From NCBI RefSeq assembly GCF_958298935.1, contig NC_084927.1:33306001-33370000 (forward strand): DNA of 64,000 nt, read 5' to 3'. This DNA is from Phragmites australis (Eukaryota > Streptophyta > Magnoliopsida > Poales > Poaceae). A program made the position numbers and the translations under genes. Shown piece after piece: positions 57,203 through 64,000 of this stretch (positions are counted from its first letter, which is position 1; every line of letters starts with the position of its first letter). The notes below the pieces were generated by a model. That model saw only the letters and a list, made by a program, of their open reading frames with translations, was not told the DNA's origin and did not search any database.

Positions 57203-59857
57203 TTACGCACCGTATTGTGTTACTGAAAGTGTCTGTCAACTCAAATTTTTTGTCCATGCCATTTCTTTTCCCAGTTAAGCATTAAACCAGACATTTTCAT
57301 CGATTTCTCTGGTGCCTTCAATAGAATGGAAAATGTTAGTATGACGTTTGACGAGGCATTTAACGTGGAATGTTCGTTAACTCAATGAGCTGGAATTAGC
57401 AATGTCATCTAGTACTTAAATAAAAGGAACGTATATATTTATGTCATGTTGGCTGCCTGGTCATCATCTACGTTTCAGTGCCCTGATCAAAACCTTGAAA
57501 GTTTCAAGTAGATAGTCATAGAAATTCCGGATGTCAAAGAATGCTTAGTCAAATTATATCTCACCTTTCTAAAGAATATGTCAACTTGATGTGGTTACAA
57601 TGGTGTTGCCGGTATCTATACTTATTTGAGAAAATAATCCCCTAAGCACTGGTGTTATGATTTAAATTAGCATCTTGAAGAAGCAACGCATGGATTATAT
57701 GCATGGTTCATAAGGTATTGGAGTGACAAGTTGTTTTTTTGTTTTTTGTTTTTTGTCTGCTTCCTAGAGTTTGTTACCTGATGCGTGGGGCTTTAGTGCT
57801 CTTTTGTTGTACTTCATGTACCCTGCATGTAGTTTTCAGTCTCTTTGTCGTAGACTCGCAGTAACATCAGAGACCGGCTTTTACCCCCTGCTCTTCTTGA
57901 CGTCTTTACCCCTGCAACATCAACACAGCGCGCCGCCGGCCCCGGGTTCAGATTTTTACAAGAACCCGGCGTGCGCACGTGTTTAGTCGGTAGGGTGTTC
58001 GTGTGTGCGTATGTATATAAAAAAAACCATCAACACGGCGAGCTGTGCGGGGCTAATCAGCTGCCAACAAGTACCCATCTGGGAGCCAAGCCAGTGGCGC
58101 GCGCTCCGAAAGCGAGCCGCTGCAACCGAGCCAAGCTTCGGCTCGTCCCACGTGCCCGGTCGCGTGCGGCCAAGTGCGGACAGCCCCAGGCGGTAACTCG
58201 GCGGGGCTGTCGGCCATGGCTGGGCACGGCAGGAGCTCGCCCTTCTCGGCAACGGGCCGCGCCGTGCCCGCTAAGACCCACGCGCGTCCCGCTGCAAGCG
58301 GGCCCCACCAGGCTGCATGCCCTGCAGGTCGCCGTGGGAAAAATGGAAGGAAGCCCTAACCCTAGGGATGCTCCAAAAGTCGAGATTTACACATTTTTTA
58401 TATAGTTAAAAATTAGGACCCACCAAATTTCTAAAATTCGTGAATATTAAAAAAATCATTCAGAATTCGATAAGAATTTGGCTAAATTTACTCGGTCAAA
58501 TTTATAAAATTCAGTGAGAATTCGATCGAATCGACTATTTGGTAACCACTCAAATTCAACCGAAAACCGATCAAATTATACTGAAAACTGACCGCATTTT
58601 CTAATTTTTTTTTTTGCATTGAACGCATTTCGAATGAATTCTTCGAAAACCGTTCGTTTTCCCGATTTACCGAGCGCATTTCCCGAATTACAGTGAAGTT
58701 TAAAAAAACCCAAAAAATAGATCAAACTTGTAAAATCAATAACTAATTCATCTAAATTTCAAATCAAGTAAAACAATTTTTTTGGTTTCCTTATAACATA
58801 ATCTACATGATAAAAGTATTTATACTCATAACAAGTTGAATATTTTCTGTGAGAAAATATATTTGCTAAACCTAATTAAATGTATAATTAATTCTTTGCT
58901 AATCCAAAAATCTTGAAACCAATTTTGTTAGTCTTCTAACAGGATCCTATATCTTTTAAAAATACATTAACTCATGAAATAGTTAGTATAATATGCATGA
59001 TTGTGTAAATGTGTTGCAACTAGATTAATTCATAACTCACCCATCACACCTCAAAAATTAGTAAAACCACTTTTATTTATTTACTTATACTATGTTTCAT
59101 GCAGGAAAAATAATGGTAGATATGAAAATTTTAATTACAGTGTTGTTTCTTAACATGTTCACTTTATGCTTGTGAACTTTGTAAAAATCATGGAGAAATT
59201 AATAAAACTCTAAATGAAGTGAAACAAATTTTAAAGATTTTCTTAAGATACTCTCTAAAAAAATATGTTTGCATGTTAAGCTTTTCCTTAATGTGATGGC
59301 CAAATCATCATGTTTGTACAACCCATTTCGGTATTTTTCTTTTTTCTTCAAACTTTCTCTCCATGAAATATGATGCAAATGGTATTATTTTTGAATTTTT
59401 TTTATAGAAGGTCTTATAATTGTTCCTAGTATTTTTAGAATTTTTGTGATTTTTTTGAATGTTTTGAATTAAAATTTGAAAACTACAGAATGCGGTGCGG
59501 ACCGAATTGGTCAAATATTACGAGTTTCGATCGGTTTTTGGTGAATTTTGGAACCTGACCAAAAGTTCGGTCGAGATTAGAGGCACTTATGATAGACACA
59601 CTTGATAATTACGCATCTAGTGGTCCACTGATACTACATCCTGTGCATCTTAATTTCTCTTCAGAAAATATTTATTTGTTTTGAAATGTGTAATTAGGAA
59701 ATAAATAGTAGTGCTAGATCATCTGAAAAGTTATCCTGTAGTTAATGAAAAGAAAATGCATGTATGCATGGTAACAATTCTTGGTCCGTACCAAATTATT
59801 ATTTTTCCAACATTAGCAGCTAATAAGATACATTCTCTATAAGCATCACAAAGTTTA
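57203..59857. other. Intergenic, no gene supported
   Basis: 57203-57880 shows nothing recognisable. 57900-58360 is GC-rich, with short overlapping open frames and no domain. 58390-59580 is AT-rich with repeated caaattt/gaattcg-type words, probably decayed transposon sequence. Confidence 0.4.
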
Positions 59858-60172
59858 AGGATTTTTTTTGTTTGGACTTCTACTTCACATAAGTTAGAAG
59901 CTCAAACAAACAGAATTGCTGAAAAGTGATTTATGAAGAAGTTAAAAGTTATTTTAAGGAAATGAATTAGAAGCTAAGAAGCTAGCTAAGATGAACTTTT
60001 CTGACTTTTGGTGTGCTGAGAAGTTAAAAATTTATTATAAAAACCAACAGGTAAATTTAAAAGTAGCTTTTCAGAAAAGCCGAAAGCAATTTTCAGTTAT
60101 ATAAAGCGAAAGCTCCTTATATAAGAAGATCATGTATAATAAATTTTAACAGAAAGTTCAAACAAATATGCC
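59858..60172. mobile_element. Tourist-like MITE
   Basis: About 315 bp. The left end (AGGATTTTTTTTGTTTGGACTT) and inverted right end (GGCATATTTGTTTGAACTTTC) match loosely, TTA flanks both sides (59855-59857 and 60173-60175), and the interior is AT-rich with repeated agaag/cttct words. Confidence 0.55.
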
Positions 60173-60222
60173 TTATATAAAGGGAAGGATCGAGATATGT
60201 ACCTCATACTCTAACTAACTAA

Positions 60223-60513
60223 AGACCTATTTGTTTGAGCTTCTGTTTTTAGTCATTTTTAAAAGGTTGTGCTTTTAGCTTGACTGAAAAGCTGCTTTTA
60301 GAAATAGCCTATTGGCTTCTCCAAAACACATATTTGTCTTCTCAGTATATAGTTTCTTAGATAAGTGTGTCTCGGCGAGCTTCTCAGCTTCAGTTCATTT
60401 TCTTCAGAAGCAAGCTTCTAGCTTCTCTAAAATCTAATTCTTTAGAACCCGTTCTGGCTTCTAGATTCTGACAGCAGTAGAAGCAGAACCAGAAATAGGA
60501 AACAAATAGGGCC
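60223..60513. mobile_element. Tourist-like MITE
   Basis: 291 bp. Ends AGACCTATTTGTTT and inverted GGCCCTATTTGTTT, flanked by the duplication TAA (60220-60222 and 60514-60516), rich in gcttct/agaagc. It is related in style to the MITE about 50 bp upstream. Confidence 0.7.
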
Positions 60514-60599
60514 TAACACAGGGGATACAAAATATATGCATGATTCGCTTATTCTTATCAGCAAGTAAGCTCTTGAGGTTAGAAATCTATAGTATAAAA

Positions 60600-61261
60600 A
60601 GGATCCATTTGGATAAGTCGTAAGTACGTACATTGCACTATGTTCTCTTATTTCGCTTCCTCTTTGTCGAATATCTAACTATAGGGTATATACATATATG
60701 AAGTGTACCATATACGAATAGAGTGTGCCGTGTGCATACTTGATAACTCCGGATATTACAGAACAGAATATGAGGTACTTGATACTTCCGGAATCTAGAA
60801 GGTGTATACTAGGAAGACCTCGATTACTTACCTAACTCGAGAAGACTAGTATCCATAACAGATTTATCTACTTGAATGACAAGAAAGATTGCCTATCGAT
60901 TATGGATGGATACAAGGCAATACATCACCCCTATATAAGGTGGGGACCCGGATCCCCGGGGGAAGGAGGTTCTTTTTTACAGCCACTCGAGGTAAGCATC
61001 AGAACCTTGATACAGAAGAAACTCGGCAACTTCAGCTCTAGGTTAGACTAGATCCGATTTACTCCTTATAATAAGTTAGCCACATTGTTTGTACTCGAGT
61101 GAATATATATACATAATCATCCACACATGATGTAGGGTATCACTCCAACTGGAGGCCTGAACCTGTATACATCATGTGCGCCTCGCTTCATGTTCAATCT
61201 CTGATTCACGAAGGTAACCCCATTATTTTTCAAACACGTTGTCAGGAAGAAATTCTCAACA
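60600..61261 (+). mobile_element. 5' LTR of a gypsy element
   Basis: Contains the promoter box CCTATATAAGGTGGGG (60932) and ends ATTCTCAACA (61261), followed immediately by GTTGACGCTCCATGTAGGGG, a gypsy-type primer-binding region. The left limit is not clear; 60600 is approximate. Confidence 0.6.
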
Positions 61262-63280
61262 GTTGACGCTCCATGTAGGGGTCTTCTGCTTTTCAGGATC
61301 AACTATGTCTCGACTACACATCGGCACCAGATTCTGCAATGACGGCTTCTACGACCACTTTGGGTCAACAGCGATCACCCTCGAATTGCCCTTAGCCAGA
61401 TCGGAGATCACATTCGGAACTATGATCTTTCACTGGGACCATTAAGGTGAACTGATCTGCACCGGTATTATCCAATCTAGATCACTGGACGCATACCGCG
61501 AGGTGGAACATCTCGAGTGGGATCCCAAGGAGCCCAATTTTCTCTAGTATATGGACACCGACAACGACGAGGGTGGTGACAATGACTCCACCGCTAGCTA
61601 AAGCAGCCGAACAAATCGATTTGTGTTCATGGCCAGGGGAACTGATATCCCACCTGTTGACCTAATAGTAGTAGATCCAAACACTATGGTAAACAATGGC
61701 ACGAAAATTCCTAAGGATCCAGCAGTGATAGCCGCCTCTCATGGTACCAGCGTTGCTAGCGATATGCTACCAAAGACATCTACAGCTAGAGCCTTACGTG
61801 TCCTGACACAACTCTCCATCGATGGACCGCTGGAGGTCAGATACCTGCTAGTCTTCAACGACTACTTCCTGTGGGCACACCTCCACCACCAGCGGCTCAA
61901 ACATCGCGGGACAAGATCCTCCCTCAGAATAGCAATCGCGGAGAAGCATCATCTCGACCACAACCTAGTCTGGGCAGTGATGTTTTTAGCACTCCGAATG
62001 CTAATGTCCAAGGAGCTCATCTAATTCTAAGATCTCTTCCAGGGTTAGATCCACTGAATCCTTTGACCCCTATGGTCAACTAGATCAGGACCCTACTCGA
62101 TGCGGCCCATATCCAAGATGCTCTAGCGAACAATCCTAGCAACTCTAGGCGCCCCAACCGACAAGGCACTGGCTCGAGGAGCCACATGCACGAGTATCCT
62201 AAAGTCGAGGGATCCTAGGCAGCAAGCTCAAGTGATCGAGCCCGAGCACCACTTTACGGGCAAACTGTAACTGCACTATCCATAGGCGTGGGAACCGGGG
62301 AGACCTGAGGATCATATTCCCCACAATCAGCATGATTTACGTACAATAATAGACAACCACCATGAGAAACACCACGAGGACGACCGTCGTCATTACGATT
62401 GTAGATCTCTAGGATGAGATGGTCGACGTGACTCCCCTGCTCAAAGGAACATGCATGATAGTCCTCCTCCACCTCCTCCTGAAGAATTCAATGGAGGCTG
62501 CGAAACTTTCATACATGAGCTTAGGTTGATACGGTGGCTCGAGAAGTTCAAGGCGGGCCTAATCCAGAAGTATGATGGGAAGATCAACCCCAATGAGTCG
62601 TTACATATCTATACTATGGTTATTCGAGCAGCGGGTGGTGACAACAAGGTAATAGCCAATTATCCGCTAACCACACTCGATAGACTTCCTAGGTCCTGGT
62701 GTTGAACCTGCCTTCTAACTCGATCCGATCATGGGCTGAGTTGAAGCCTCAGTTCATAGCCAACTTCCATGGCACATTCGAGCGACCAGAAACGGAGAAT
62801 GATCTCCATCAACTGAACCATGGTGAGGACGAAGAACTCTGAGATTTCATTCGCCGGTTCAGCGACAGGCGTAATATGATCCCGGGCATCTCCAACGAGT
62901 CAGTCATCATCACCTTTAGGCAAGGCATCCGGGACATGGATTTACTTGGGAAGATGGCTACTCAGAAGATTCACACAGCCAAAGAGCTCTTTGATTTGGC
63001 CGACAAGTGTGCAAAGCGAGCAGAAGCCCTGGTACACACAAAAAATTCTCAATCTAGCAAGGACAAGTCCGACTCCTCAAAGAACAGGGGGAAGAAGAAC
63101 AAACCTGGTGACAAGCGCAAGGGTCCAGATATGACCATAGCTGCGGTCGATAGGAGCAAGTCGCGTAACACTGGGGATAACAAAGGCCTGAGTCAAGGTG
63201 GTGGGAAGTGGTGTCCCATCCATCGAACCAGCCAACATGACTTCAATGAATGTCGTATCATGAAAAAGAAGGTCGATTGA
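61262..63280 (+). pseudogene. Gypsy leader and gag, decayed
   Basis: After the primer-binding region (61262-61282) come broken N-terminal gag frames (61623-62450). Next is a Retrotrans_gag-like domain, LIRWLEKFKAGLIQKYDGKI (62526-62585) through WAELKPQFIANFHGTFERP, FIRRFSDRRNMIPGISNESV (about 62848-62907) and KELFDLADKCAKRAEALV. A basic linker and the atypical zinc-binding KWCPIHRTSQHDFNECRI (63210-63263) follow. A frameshift (62700) and a TGA (62840) break it. It ends with a TGA after KKKVD. Gag forms the virus-like particle in which such elements copy themselves. Confidence 0.8.
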
Positions 63281-64000
63281 AAGCTCAAGGCCATTGTTGT
63301 TGAGCATAACAGCAAACAGGTCAAGCTGAACGTTAACGGTGATGAGCTTGAATTCCACAAGGCCGACCAAAGTCTAGCACACATCTTCGGAGAATCCGTT
63401 GCATATGAATATAAAAGGTAGTACAAGGCGATCAAACGAGAGGTCAATTTAACTCTGATTATGCCATCTCGATACCTCAAGTGGTCAGAGGTTCTAATCA
63501 CCTTCAATCAAGTTGATCATTGAGCCGCATTTCCACACCCTGGTAGATACCCAGTTGTGGTCCAACCGAATATCTTCAACATCAAAGTCTCTCCAACTTT
63601 GGTCGACAGGGGGTAGTTCGCTTAACCTCATCTTCACCAAGACCCTAAACAAGATGGGAATTCTGATGTCGGAGCTTAAGGCGGGAGTCAAGGCTTTCGA
63701 TGGCATATCCCCCAACTCATCGACCATGCCCCTGGGCCAGATCAAGTTGCCGGTCACGTTTGGCATGCCCGACAACTTCCATACAGATAGGCTTACCTTT
63801 GATATCGTGGGCTTCAAGACGACGTACAACGTGATCCTGGGCCGCCCAATGCTAGACAAGTTTATAGCCATGGTGCACTATGCATACCAAACGCTCAAGA
63901 TCCCGAGTCCCAAAGGGGTCATAACAATCAGGGGAGATCAACCTGAGGTGGTCAAATGTGACAAGCAGAGCCTGGACATAGTCAAACACCTCAGTCGAGT
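63281..64000 (+). pseudogene. Gypsy aspartic protease, frameshifted, runs off the window
   Basis: PRYLKWSEVLITFNQ and VQPNIFNIKVSPTLVD lead into the retropepsin active site. A single extra A at 63608 puts a TAG just after the catalytic Asp. From 63612 the frame is open to the window end: SSLNLIFTKTLNKMGI, PLGQIKLPVTFGMPDNF, YNVILGRPMLDKFIA, CDKQSLDIVKHLSR. The reverse transcriptase and integrase would lie beyond the window. Confidence 0.82.

Overview
The window reads as nuclear DNA of a grass, most likely a panicoid (inference from the families seen, not from a search). Support: two AT-hook/PPC (AHL) genes with grass-like composition, one GC-rich and intronless and one with introns; canonical GT-AG plant introns; a DIR1-like lipid-transfer gene; and dense, nested grass transposons (CACTA, Copia, Ty3/gypsy, LINE, Tourist/PIF-like elements). 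There are no prokaryotic operons, tRNA or rRNA genes or CRISPR arrays that I can see.

Only three genes look functional. (1) 2764-3224 (+): a secreted eight-cysteine lipid-transfer protein, DIR1-like, with one intron. (2) 14607-18244 (-): a five-exon AHL protein with two AT-hooks and a PPC domain, 387 aa. (3) 28555-29469 (-): an intronless single-AT-hook AHL protein, 304 aa. Broken genes: a decayed paralogue of the lipid-transfer gene at 12761-13085, and a heavy-metal-associated isoprenylated protein (HIPP) pseudogene at 22089-25528 (+) that keeps two HMA halves and a C-terminal CaaX box but carries a premature stop, several frameshifts and a 2.2-kb LINE.

Layout. 1-2660: no recognisable gene. 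3.4-7.7 kb: minus-strand gypsy remnant, cut by a CACTA-like fragment and by a Copia element (7737-11073: LTR, primer-binding site, decayed gag). 12.1-13.1 kb: tandemly repeated promoter plus the lipid-transfer pseudogene. 14.6-18.6 kb: first AHL gene. 20-25.5 kb: repeats, then HIPP pseudogene plus LINE. 26.1-27 kb: two foldback elements. 28.5-30 kb: second AHL gene with a pyrimidine-rich leader. 30389-32134: short CACTA element (TSD TAT). 32401-33336: gypsy solo LTR (TSD CACAT). 33601-35831: PIF/Harbinger-like element. 36203-49965: a complete-length, decayed autonomous-type CACTA element (TSD ATA) with TNP2, TNP1 and Ulp1-like protease remnants on the minus strand, itself holding a 3.0-kb solo LTR (41083-44078, TSD ATAAT). 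51396-53854: PIF-like element split by a Copia 3' end. 53971-57199: second copy of the short CACTA family (TSD ATA), split by a Copia-type LTR. 57.2-60.5 kb: AT-rich DNA with two MITEs. 60.6-64 kb: plus-strand gypsy element (LTR, gag, protease) running off the window.

The two AHL genes would act in the nucleus as AT-rich-DNA-binding architectural factors, and the lipid-transfer protein outside the cell. Nothing in the sequence links the three into one pathway. The observations most worth a second look are the internal promoter with transposase-type hairpins inside the large CACTA element, a foldback element whose two strands encode the same peptide, a conserved reading frame carried by two short CACTA copies, and the variant PPC hexapeptide in the first AHL protein.
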